The notes beneath the pieces were generated by a model. The model made no database searches. It saw only the letters and a program-made list of their open reading frames with translations, and had not been told where the DNA came from. A stretch of DNA of 64,000 bases from Cyanophora paradoxa (Eukaryota; Glaucocystophyceae; Cyanophorales; Cyanophoraceae). The number at the start of each line of letters is the position of its first letter. Positions within the stretch are counted from its first letter, which is position 1. This document shows, piece after piece, positions 18,791 through 27,673 of the stretch. Position numbers and translations under genes: made by a program. The stretch spans positions 62,001 through 126,000 of the forward strand of contig QPMI01000682.1 in the NCBI GenBank assembly GCA_004431415.1. The letters run 5' to 3'.

Positions 18791-19692
18791 CTGGAATGAG
18801 TTGTCAATTCCATTCATATCTACAAGATCACCATAATAATCGCGAAACTCAACTGTTAACTCTCTAATCACAAGGTTTCGATCGGTTATTTTTATGTATT
18901 CACTGTGCTCTCCACTGTGATAAACATACTGTCCAATATCTTTACTTAATTGCAATCTGAGAATCGCTCCTTGATTCTGTGGTTGAGATTGTGGGACAAT
19001 ATTGTGGTTTGTAGCAAATGGGGAGAGTTCTTTAATGTGCATGTATAAATACTGTTCTGCATTCATATCTGTCATCTTGGAAGCTTCTAACTTGTAGTTT
19101 AAGCGAGATGCCTCGAATTCATATCCTGTGAATGTGATTCCCCATTGGGGATGGTTTGGGGTGATTGGTATTCCTGCGAAATAAAGGAAATTCTCGGGGC
19201 ATATAAAGACCTTGCAGACTCTGGGAAATCGTAAATCTGTTCAGTGGAAGCCACCCACTCCACTGAACTCACACCAAGAAGTTTACCCAATCTCTGTGTA
19301 GATGCAACCATATCGAATTGAACATTACTGTAAAACTCCAATTTGTAGGAGGTAGGGTTGTAGTAGACCTTGAATGCATATGTGAGATTGTTGCTCCCAG
19401 TAAATGTGAAATTCAGACCATAATTATATGGAGTGGTGACCCCGAAATGACCTTGATTTATGTAACCACTTGGGAGAAGGAAGACCTGCTTGGTTTCAGA
19501 GATGCCTTGGTAGTAGAATCTGACAAGAAGGTGGTCTGTTCCAATGGAGTTATAGATGCTGTTGGGGATCTCTGCATACAAAACTCGACATTCTCTTGGT
19601 TTGGTCACTGGGGTTGTGAGTGAAACTTTGTAGGAGTTTTCTATTTGTCCATCTGATCGGTCTCTGCTATCTTTATTGACCAGCCGAATCAT
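18761..19692 (-). pseudogene. Minor capsid protein 2 (penton-like), frameshifted (C)
   Basis: Begins 'MIRLVNKDSRDRS' and has 'CRVLYAEIPNSIYN', the N-terminal pattern of minor capsid/penton-like proteins in PLVs and large DNA viruses. The frame is lost at a G4/C4 run (19196-19199). The remaining third is open in another frame (18761-19075, 'MNAEQYLYMHIKEL' to the end). D has an uninterrupted version of 310 aa (50471-51403). B shares the same break. Divergent from minor capsid 1 across a 28-bp gap. Confidence 0.75.
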
Positions 19693-19720
19693 TTTAATAT
19701 ATGTTTATAGATAAAAGAAG
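19693..19720. promoter_or_regulatory. Divergent promoter between the two minor capsid genes (C)
   Basis: Only 28 bp separate two divergent start codons. The gap ('atatatgtttatagataaaa') is AT-rich and is matched in B (46463-46490) and D (50442-50470). It must hold both promoters. Confidence 0.6.
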
Positions 19721-20730
19721 ATGCCTGTGGATTACATTGAAGTGAGCTCTTTCAATACAATTTCGGGAGATGGACCTACTTCGAGTTTTATTGCTCGCCT
19801 CCCCAGCACATATGAATTTGTAAGAGCAGTAAGACTGGTCTCAGCAGAATTCTATAACAGCATCCCATGGTGAGTGGTGAAACCAAAGTAGGAGATGTGA
19901 CAATAGATAATGCATTCTACCTTTATTGGTCTGAATATCTTTCTGGTGCAGGAAGCACTGGTATTCCAACTGATCGACCTGCTGCTGATTATGAATCATG
20001 GAAACACATTGTGATAAGTCGCAGCACACCCATTCAAAACCACCAACAACTGGTGAATGTAATTAACTCCAAACTTGCATTGAGAGAACCAGCAGTAGCT
20101 ATTCGTTGCAAATGGGATGATACACTGAAACGAGTAATATTCCATTCCACCATACCGTTTTACCTGGCTTTCTCAACCGCAATTAACCCAACCCAGGCAC
20201 AGATTCAGAGGTTTTTGAGTTCTGCTCGACTGCTTGGTCTTGATCCTGGGAGATATGGTAACACACCAATCCAATCACAGGTGTACAATACTCTTACTGA
20301 TGGTATCTTCACTGGGTCGATGGTGCATGGTATTATATCTTCATTTGAACCCGAGAAGACCAGGGATAGTGTCCTATTTGTGAGAGTAAAGGAGCTGGGT
20401 GATCTTGTGCAATGTGGTGATGGTCTCCTCACTGGATATTTCCACAAAATCGTGGTTCCTGATAAAGATTATGGTGAGCATGTCGTTTATAATTCGACAG
20501 AAGCCCATCCGATTTATAAATACTATAACAAGAATCTGGGACTTTCCACATTTTCGGTTGACATTGTGAATGCAGTTAATGAACCAATTGATTTCGAGGG
20601 TCAACCTGTGCACCTCACCTTCGAAATTCGATATGGTGATGAACCTGCTGGTGATCCTGTGTACGAATACTTCAAGAGGAGAATGGCGGAAACCCATCCA
20701 TCTTATCCTGTAATTGCGAATTTTGCGTAA
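19721..20730 (+). pseudogene. Minor capsid protein 1, one frameshift (C)
   Basis: Near-identical to the intact 336-aa gene of B (45452-46462). The first ~48 codons are in one frame and the rest, from about 19867, in another. A C run at 19864-19866 is one base shorter than in B. Features include 'DYIEVSSFNTISGDG' at the N-terminus and 'LLGLDPGRYG' in the middle. Probably a structural capsid protein of the vertex or base, inferred from its place beside MCP and its N-terminal pattern shared with minor capsid 2. Confidence 0.8.
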
Positions 20731-20784
20731 AATCAAGGATCATTGGTGAATTTTTTATGTTGCAGTATAATAAAAGAGATAATC

Positions 20785-22155
20785 ATGGATATTACTTCGA
20801 CCCTCCAACGTCTTTCTCTGAAAGAAGCTCTAACAACCCGGAAGAAGCCAAGGCGTTCTTCTTGGACAACTCTCTCATGCTTGGTCTTGAATCCAAGTCG
20901 AAGCCAGTTCTTGTTGTTGTGAACCCAAGCAACACTTTCGAGAATAATGCTGGAAATCGCATTTCTTTCAAGCTCCCTCGCTACAATTTCTGTGGAAAAC
21001 TCGAACTTGCGTTTGACCTTCCAGCTGTCACTTTTGCTGGTGATACCGACCTTGTTCGCAATGGATACGTTCGCCCAGTTGGTGCTCTTGTCTCTCGACT
21101 TGAAATCACCTATGGATCTTACACCTTCCATGTGCCTTCTGATTTCCTTGCTCATTTCCCTCTTATCTATTACAGTGAGGATCAACTCGCCAAGAAGAAG
21201 CGTTCAATGGGAATGGTTCATGGTATCCCTGCCCATGGAACCAACCGACTTGGTGGGTCATTTTTCACTGAAATCCCAGTCCCATGGCTAAACCACTACC
21301 TACCTCTTGGTGCTCTCTCAGGAGAAATGGTGGTAACTGTCTGGTTCAAGGATGCTGGAAAGGGTTATGTTGAGACTTCTTATGGTGGTCGTGCTCTTCC
21401 TGTTGTTGGTGGAACAGCTGCTGATAAGACAGAGGATGATGGACTTGGTGCTACTGCTAATGCTACTCTTGCCCATGTTGGTCAACAAATCACCACTTTT
21501 GGAATTGGTGCAACAACAACCCCGAAATTAAAGTCACTTCTCCTCGTCTTTACATGCATGCTATTAATGTTTCTGATGAACTGTTTGCTACTGTCATTGA
21601 GAAGGTGAAGACCACTGGTATGGCTATTCCTGCTCTGGATATTGGTTTTGTTGACAGTGTCAATTTTGCTGCAAAAGGAAATGCTCAACCAAATCGTATT
21701 AACCTGTCACAGATCTCTGGTCTTGTCTATGGTCTTCTTGTTTCAGTTCGTGATGCCGCAGGTATTGATGGTTTCAATGGTTCCACAGTGTCCTAAAAAC
21801 GCATGCTAACTCAAAAGACATCACTTTCACTGTTGAAATTAATGGTCAACGTCTCTATGCTACTGAGCCAATTCCTCTCCTCAAAGGTGCCGAATTAATT
21901 GCGGATGCCTTCAAGTGCTCGAATATGGACAAGGTTGCAGACAAATATGTCCTCAGTGGTCTACCATTCTGTGTTGATGGAGAGAAAGCGATTCGCAACA
22001 TTGCCCAGTCTGGCTATGTTGATCTCACGAACTCCTCCTCCTCTTTCCTCACTCTATACATGCCTTCTGACCAGACAATCACTGTTAATGTTCGTGCTCT
22101 CATGCACAGTTTCATTATAGTCGATAAGGACGGCCTGAGGCGAATCAATCTGTAA
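20785..22155 (+). pseudogene. Major capsid protein, three single-base frameshifts (C)
   Basis: Aligns over its whole length with the intact 456-aa MCP of B (44028-45398). Frame breaks fall at three C runs, each one base shorter than in B: 20837-20839, 21520-21523 and 21783-21784. Everything else is nearly identical, so decay is very recent or these are sequencing errors. Taken as the double-jelly-roll MCP from length, position next to the ATPase and PLV-like N-terminal pattern ('RISFKLPRYNFCGKLELAF'); no fold can be proved here. Confidence 0.8.
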
Positions 22156-22217
22156 AACCATTATCAGTAACGTTTCGTTATTTTTATCTATCTTTAATAA
22201 GAAAGATCTACAAAGCC

Positions 22218-23000
22218 ATGAACGATTTAGAAGAATTTGTTGCATCTGAGATGATAACCCCACCATTTCGTGCTCTTTTCATAGGAAAGTCTGCAACAGG
22301 CAAGTCAGAATGTGTGAAATATTGGTTGAAACAGCTGCATGATGCGAAAAAGATTGATACTGTTCTTGTTGTGAGTGGGACGTCCTTCAATCATTTCTGG
22401 GATGCAGTTGCAACATTGCAACTCGGGAAATGGGATGCTGCTTACATTTCAAAATTACTGGATGAAAGGCAGGAGAAAATCGAAAAAGGGGAACCTGTCA
22501 ATCACCTGTGTGTGGTCTTAGACGATTTAATAGACAACGAAATCATTGATTTGACCCGAGACAAAATTGTGGGATCTCTGTATTCCAGAGGTCGCCACTC
22601 GAAAATCTCGATTATCTGCATCACACAGAAGCTGAGGAAGGTTTCTTCAACAATTCGAGTAAATTCGGATTATGCTGTGTTCCTGAGTGCTGCTAATCGC
22701 AAAGAACTCGAAGCAATTGAAGAGGAGTACAATATCATGCGAAACAAGGACGATTTCTATAAGATGTTTGAGGAATATGTACACTCCTACCAATACATTG
22801 TGTGGTCTTCTGCAAATTATTCGGTGAACTATTATGTTGATAAAGCGGATCTGGTCAAAGATTTCCCATTTCCTCGGTTCCACAGGAAGCCCAAAAAGAA
22901 AGAAGATGAACTACCATCTCCACCGAAAGAGGAAGCACCCAAAGAGGTCAAGAGTGGTGTTCATTCGAATAAACTGATGCGATATAAGAGAGGTTTGTAA
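22218..23000 (+). CDS. FtsK/HerA-like DNA-packaging ATPase, 260 aa (C)
   Basis: Genome-packaging motor with Walker A 'IGKSATGKSE' and Walker B 'CVVLDDLID', intact. Compared with B (16383-17165) only a few residues differ (for example 'DFPFPRFH' for 'DFAFPRFH'). It follows the MCP stop after 62 bp, the site where C itself inserted into B. It heads a tightly spaced series of plus-strand genes running to the AT-hook protein. Confidence 0.9.
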   Translation: MNDLEEFVASEMITPPFRALFIGKSATGKSECVKYWLKQLHDAKKIDTVLVVSGTSFNHFWDAVATLQLGKWDAAYISKLLDERQEKIEKGEPVNHLCVVLDDLIDNEIIDLTRDKIVGSLYSRGRHSKISIICITQKLRKVSSTIRVNSDYAVFLSAANRKELEAIEEEYNIMRNKDDFYKMFEEYVHSYQYIVWSSANYSVNYYVDKADLVKDFPFPRFHRKPKKKEDELPSPPKEEAPKEVKSGVHSNKLMRYKRGL

Positions 23001-23028
23001 AATAATCTCTGCTTCTAATAAATATACA

Positions 23029-23763
23029 ATGCCTTCCAAACGCAAAGTTGGTGTTCCTGCCGGTGCTATGTCATATTCTGCATCCTCTGGAACCGGTTCT
23101 ATTAACATAGAGCCCCTGAAATTCAATGGTGTCAATGAAGTGAAAGCATCACAGCAACAGGAAGATCCCCTCAATGCTGCTTATGAAGAATCTCCCGATG
23201 ATAAAGCGCCCCAGGCATCCACCAGTGATCAATTGAATATTTCGCCCGAAGCCACAAAGATGAAGGCAGTTGGTGAAGGTGCTCGTCGAATTATTGGTGC
23301 TGCTGATGATAAAGGACTTGGTCTGCAAGATCTCTCACTTGCCCGCAAAGGTGAAGGTGTCTCCAAAGAATCAGACAAGGTTATTCAATCGATGGCTGGT
23401 GAGGTCACCTACAAGGTCGCACCTACACAGAATATCCACCGAATTCCCAAAGCCCAATGGGACGAAATGACTGCGAAACTTAAAGATCTGGAAGCGAAAT
23501 CGAGTGCACTTGAACAGTATGTCTCTGAGAAGAAAGAGAGAGCGAAATTAAAGGAGATGCTGCGAAAGGAGGTGTATAGAATGGGAATCACTGGTCTCCC
23601 AGATAAGCAGTTCATTGGTAAGAAAGAAACTCAAATCGATGAGCAGGCAGTTGATGAGATGAAGACCAAAACCCAGAAGGGCACCATTGAACCTGGTGCT
23701 ACCAAAGCAGAGGTTGACAAAGGTGTTGCCCCAACAGTATATAAACGACGAGTATGGCTATAA
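23029..23763 (+). CDS. Unknown virion-block protein, 244 aa (C)
   Basis: Same protein as 15620-16354 of B, with a polar low-complexity N-terminal part, a central coiled-coil-like segment and a basic tail. Length and reading frame are fully conserved between the two elements, so it is under constraint. A scaffold or core protein is possible from its place after the ATPase; I do not recognise a family. Confidence 0.68.
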   Translation: MPSKRKVGVPAGAMSYSASSGTGSINIEPLKFNGVNEVKASQQQEDPLNAAYEESPDDKAPQASTSDQLNISPEATKMKAVGEGARRIIGAADDKGLGLQDLSLARKGEGVSKESDKVIQSMAGEVTYKVAPTQNIHRIPKAQWDEMTAKLKDLEAKSSALEQYVSEKKERAKLKEMLRKEVYRMGITGLPDKQFIGKKETQIDEQAVDEMKTKTQKGTIEPGATKAEVDKGVAPTVYKRRVWL

Positions 23764-23790
23764 TTATCTCGCATTAAAAGAGAAAGCATC

Positions 23791-24024
23791 ATGGATTTTC
23801 TGCGCAAAATCATTGAGATGTTTAATCTCCACATTGTGAGCAATTGTCACAGTGGTTGCTGTGACACCAAAGTCGAAATCGAGTTCTCAGACACTGAAAG
23901 CCATGGATCTGGTGGAAGGAGATTATCCACAGACTCGGTGGATTTCGAGGAGCATATTAAAACAGAGACTGTGAGGCGCAGGTCTGTATCTTTCACAGAT
24001 CCGAAATTAAATCTCGGTAATTAA
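23791..24024 (+). CDS. Small protein, 77 aa (C)
   Basis: Identical in outline to 15359-15592 of B: hydrophobic start 'MDFLRKIIEMFNL', a Cys cluster 'CHSGCCDTK', then an acidic and Ser-rich tail. Starts 27 bases after the upstream gene. Function unknown. Confidence 0.62.
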   Translation: MDFLRKIIEMFNLHIVSNCHSGCCDTKVEIEFSDTESHGSGGRRLSTDSVDFEEHIKTETVRRRSVSFTDPKLNLGN

Positions 24025-24030
24025 TATCGA

Positions 24031-24144
24031 ATGCTCAGTCTCTCTGAGATCTATGCTATCCTTGAAAGGAAATCCGCTGAATATGCAACAGAAGCCGCAA
24101 TAAAAAAGCGTAGACAGGAACTGGTCTCGATCTGCAAAAAATGA
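24031..24144 (+). CDS. Mini-protein, 37 aa (C)
   Basis: Starts seven bases after the previous stop codon. Reads 'MLSLSEIYAILERKS' and ends 'SICKK', identical in B (15239-15352). Its stop TGA sits within AAAAAATGACAAGG, so the gene end and a candidate promoter overlap. Confidence 0.45.
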   Translation: MLSLSEIYAILERKSAEYATEAAIKKRRQELVSICKK

Positions 24145-24148
24145 CAAG
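24134..24148 (+). promoter_or_regulatory. AAAAAATGACAAGG motif upstream of AT-hook gene
   Basis: The motif lies about 80 bp before the ATG at 24226. Other copies are at about 24592-24605 (35 bp before the replication gene), on the minus strand at 14792-14805 and near 15235-15248 in B, a variant on the minus strand near 32726-32742, and a shorter form at 18471-18480. The recurrence upstream of separate genes suggests a class-specific promoter. Confidence 0.45.
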
Positions 24149-24225
24149 GGATTTAAGGGTAAGGTGTGTTTGATTGGTGAACCCGGACAAATTATTTTCT
24201 CGTCCCAATATAAGGAACATATCAA

Positions 24226-24453
24226 ATGGAAACTGAATCTGTGGTCGAATTCGAACTTGCAATGAGCGAAATGGATCCCAATGAAAAGAAAAGGTTGTAT
24301 GACCGCTTGTACTTCCAGAAACGCTATCAAGATGAGGAGTTTCGTGAATTATATCGGAAAAAGGCACTGGAACGATATTATCGCAGGAAAGCTGCTGAGA
24401 TGGATCCCAATAATCCAGTAAAACGCCCAGTTGGTCGTCCCAGAAAATACTGA
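24226..24453 (+). CDS. Small basic protein with AT-hook-like tail, 75 aa (C)
   Basis: Counterpart of 14930-15157 in B. Acidic start ('METESVVEFELAM'), basic helical centre, and C-terminal 'KRPVGRPRKY', which fits an AT-hook. It lies just outside the swapped replication cassette, so it has stayed with both kinds of replicase. Confidence 0.7.
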   Translation: METESVVEFELAMSEMDPNEKKRLYDRLYFQKRYQDEEFRELYRKKALERYYRRKAAEMDPNNPVKRPVGRPRKY

Positions 24454-24640
24454 ACCGCCCCCAAAGTCCCAGATATCCGCTGAATCCTTTTTGTTACCAT
24501 GATCAATCGACTTTTCGATGGATCATTACCATGTATCGAGCGCCAATCGGAAAACCCAAAGGTATTTAAAGGTTAGCCGCCAAAAAATGACAAGGATCCG
24601 GAGAAATTAATTTCTCCATCAAGTATAAGAAGACCCCAAG

Positions 24641-27037
24641 ATGTTCAACTCTCAGCAACCGAACGGACTAAAACTCTCTCTCTTTGAGAAGGTGGATCGC
24701 TCCACTCTCAAATACCTGATTGATAATTTCGAGACTTTGGATTATCGACCTGATATTGATGCAACTGCTACTCTTACCCTTCTCCAACGTTATTTGAAGG
24801 ATTTGAAGCGAGATGGGCGCATTGAAGTTAAATATCATCAATGCAAGCATAATACTGGTCGTTATTTCGTGAATCTTGAACACATCAAGAAGAAGCAAGC
24901 ATCAATGCAAGGAATGCCCAGAGAATTCCGCCACACTCTTGCTCGCGATTTCTACTACGATATTGATATGAAAAATGCGCATCCCACACTTCTCATTCAG
25001 TATTGTCAAAAAAATGAAATCGTTTGTGAGGGTCTCACTGATTATGTCGACAATCGTGATAGTATCATTGCTGATATAAGCAAGAAATCCGGACTTTCTC
25101 GCGAAGATATCAAAAAAGCGTTTCTCTCTGTTGTTAACGGGGGTGGGGGCTCAATTGATAATAAGGAGCTGCTGAATCATCCCAAGTTCAAAGCAGTCAA
25201 GAACGAAATCACAGGAATTCACGCTCAAATTGCAAGCATGCCCGAAAACCACAACTTCTTCTTGATTTGCAAGCGAAAGAAGGAGTATAACATCTTTGGT
25301 TCAACCATTAATATGGTTCTTTGCAAATTGGAGAATGAATGTCTGATTGCGCTTTGTCAGTATTTAACCTCACTTGCTGTGAAAGTCGGTGTTCTCGTTT
25401 ATGACGGTTGTATGGTTGAAAAAGCCCCTGAATTACCCGAAACTCGTCTCCACAATATTCTCTGTGATGCTACCAAGTATATTGAGAATATCACTGGCTA
25501 CAAGATTGAGTTGATGATTAAACCAATGGATCAAGGATTTACGATTCCAACAAATTCAAAAAGTGTATCCTCTCCTCTTAATATTGTTCGGGATGATCGT
25601 GAAGCTGCTCTCACATTTGTTAAATCGATTGAGGGGCGAGTGGTTATGTCTGATGGTCGTATATTCGCTCAGACAGACGATTTTCTGTGGACTGATGATT
25701 CCACAATGGTCTACAATATAATGTTGAAATTGTGCATGGAGTGCTACATGTTCAAGGAGGATGACAAAGGTAACTTGAAGCCATATTCTACCAATCTTAC
25801 TGGGGCAGATCGAATTATCAAGACAGCCAAAGCATTTCTGCCCAATAATCGTGTGTTCTACAATGATATTATGTGGTCATCGACCATTGGGAAATTGTGC
25901 TACCGAAATGGTGTGTATGATTTCGAAACAAAGAAGCTCACACCATGGGACAAATGTGACAAGATCTATTCTACCACTCGAATTGAGAGGGATCTTCTTG
26001 TTGACAAAGATGGATATGTGATCAAGCCATCTGATTCGGATATTCAAACCCTTTTCGACAAGATTCTGGAACCCGTTTTCGGAAATGATTCGATTTCTTC
26101 TGCTCTGGAATTTACAGCTCGTGCAATGGCTGGGAAATACGAAGATAAACAGTGGGGATTATCAATTGGTGAACGCAATTGTGGTAAGGGGGTTTATGTG
26201 AATCTCAATGAAAATACCTGGGGAACTGGATATGTGCACACCATCAGTGGGGAGGCATTCTTGCTGAATAAGAACTCAGATGACAACGATACCTCCAAGT
26301 TAAAGTGGATGAAGCCTTGTGAATTTCGTCGTCTGACATTCACCCAAGAGATGAAATTCGATGTCTCAAACACAAATATTAAGGTGAATGGTGCAATGAT
26401 CAAAAAGAAGGAATCTGGTGGTGATGTTCAATGCATGCGTGTTCTTTATGAAAATGAGGTCAATATTCGCCTCCAAAGTCGTTTGTGGATGATCATGAAT
26501 GATGTTCCACCCATTTCCCCATCTGATACCCTTCAAACCATGGTATTGTTCAAGCACCCCCACAAATTCGTTGATCAAAAGACTGTTGAGGAAATGAACT
26601 CTCCTTGTGTGAGATTGGCTTCGGAAGATATCAAGAGTGTTCTGCTAAAAAGTCCTGAGATAATTAGAGCATTCGAATGGATGGTGTTTGAAGCCTACAA
26701 ATCTCAGAAATTCGTGGTGTCTGGGAAGGTTGCTGAGGATATTAATGAATTCCGGGAAGATGCAGGTGATGAAATGTCTCTGATCAGATCAGTGTTCGAA
26801 TTCACTCGAAATTCATCCGACTCTGTAACTTCCAAGATGGTTGAGCAAGAGATCAAGCAACTGAGACTGAATATGTCTGCAAATCGCATTAAAACTGTGA
26901 TGGGTTTGCTTGGAGCGAAATATGACAAAAATGCAGTTCGAAAGAAGGTTGGAACTGGTTATGATCGCGGCTACAAGGGTGTTAAAAAGATTGATAATAC
27001 ACCTACTGTTGTTGAGTTTGATGATGATGATGAGTAA
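24641..27037 (+). CDS. TVpol-like polymerase fused to S3H helicase, 798 aa
   Basis: Probable replicative polymerase/primase plus helicase. The N-terminal third carries motifs that fit the transposon-virophage polymerase group related to family A: 'DFYYDIDMKNAHPTLL' (residues 103-118), 'KKAFLSVVNGGGG' (158-170) and 'VLVYDGCMVEK' (251-261). The C-terminal half is a superfamily 3 helicase: 'SIGERNCGKGVYV' in the Walker A place (about 508-520), 'RRLTFTQEM' as Walker B, and 'LWMIMNDVPP' as the sensor motif. The Walker A has GKG instead of GKS/T, which is unusual. The gene replaces the AEP-D5 gene found in B between the same flanks. ATG chosen as the first in frame, 20 bp after the cassette boundary. 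Confidence 0.75.
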   Translation: MFNSQQPNGLKLSLFEKVDRSTLKYLIDNFETLDYRPDIDATATLTLLQRYLKDLKRDGRIEVKYHQCKHNTGRYFVNLEHIKKKQASMQGMPREFRHTLARDFYYDIDMKNAHPTLLIQYCQKNEIVCEGLTDYVDNRDSIIADISKKSGLSREDIKKAFLSVVNGGGGSIDNKELLNHPKFKAVKNEITGIHAQIASMPENHNFFLICKRKKEYNIFGSTINMVLCKLENECLIALCQYLTSLAVKVGVLVYDGCMVEKAPELPETRLHNILCDATKYIENITGYKIELMIKPMDQGFTIPTNSKSVSSPLNIVRDDREAALTFVKSIEGRVVMSDGRIFAQTDDFLWTDDSTMVYNIMLKLCMECYMFKEDDKGNLKPYSTNLTGADRIIKTAKAFLPNNRVFYNDIMWSSTIGKLCYRNGVYDFETKKLTPWDKCDKIYSTTRIERDLLVDKDGYVIKPSDSDIQTLFDKILEPVFGNDSISSALEFTARAMAGKYEDKQWGLSIGERNCGKGVYVNLNENTWGTGYVHTISGEAFLLNKNSDDNDTSKLKWMKPCEFRRLTFTQEMKFDVSNTNIKVNGAMIKKKESGGDVQCMRVLYENEVNIRLQSRLWMIMNDVPPISPSDTLQTMVLFKHPHKFVDQKTVEEMNSPCVRLASEDIKSVLLKSPEIIRAFEWMVFEAYKSQKFVVSGKVAEDINEFREDAGDEMSLIRSVFEFTRNSSDSVTSKMVEQEIKQLRLNMSANRIKTVMGLLGAKYDKNAVRKKVGTGYDRGYKGVKKIDNTPTVVEFDDDDE

Positions 27038-27100
27038 AATACCTCTGTTATGATTCTGATTTCTATATACATTCTTTTTATACCTTACTGGAAATGGACA

Positions 27101-27298
27101 GTAGGCACTGGAATAATCGAAGTAGGCACTTTTCAATTGAGGTTAGGCACTTTTAATTGACGTTAGGCACTTAGGCACCTTTCCTGGAAACTCTCTATAA
27201 AAAATAAAATCAACGTTTTGAAAAACGCGACTTAACCTTTTTAAGACTTCTTTCTTTCTCTCGATTCAAGAGTGCCTAACTGCCTACAAGTGCCTACA
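27101..27298. repeat. Internal origin-like module of C (AGGCAC/GTGCCT)
   Basis: Five AGGCAC words (27102-27177), an AT-rich core with 'aaaataaaatcaacgttttg', then GTGCCT, TGCCT and GTGCCT in the opposite orientation (27272-27296). Very close to the TIR modules at 18111-18319 and 42928-43136. It lies inside the exchanged cassette, downstream of the TVpol gene. Confidence 0.75.
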
Positions 27299-27340
27299 AA
27301 AAATGATGCGATTTCAGAGATGTGATCCAAGAGCACCACA

Positions 27341-27652
27341 ATGACCACATTCTCAAAAGAAGATTTCGCCCGACTCAATCATGAATGCTATGGATCTGAT
27401 CCAGTTCTGACAGATGCAGAGCAAAGAAAAAAAGTGCTTCGGTTGATCTTGGAGAAAGGAGGATGTAAATATGATCAGATGCCCAGGCATTTCAGAAAGA
27501 AATTAGATAGATACTGCGAAAATGGTAGAGGTCACCAGTGTGCAAATGATTTCGAGGAAATGAGAGCGGGGCAGGGTCGTCATGATGTGAACCATGCAAG
27601 AAAGCGACTTCAAGATAAACTTTCAAAACGCGTTCAAAACGCCCGAAAATAA
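27341..27652 (+). CDS. Small basic protein inside the replication cassette, 103 aa
   Basis: Starts 'MTTFSKEDFARLNHECYG' and is rich in Lys, Arg and His toward the C-terminus ('HARKRLQDKLSKRVQ'). Present only in C, between the internal origin-like module and PolB, so it came with the cassette. An accessory replication or DNA-binding protein would fit; no domain recognised. Confidence 0.55.
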   Translation: MTTFSKEDFARLNHECYGSDPVLTDAEQRKKVLRLILEKGGCKYDQMPRHFRKKLDRYCENGRGHQCANDFEEMRAGQGRHDVNHARKRLQDKLSKRVQNARK

Positions 27653-27673
27653 TATGTTCCCTTAAAGTAAAAG

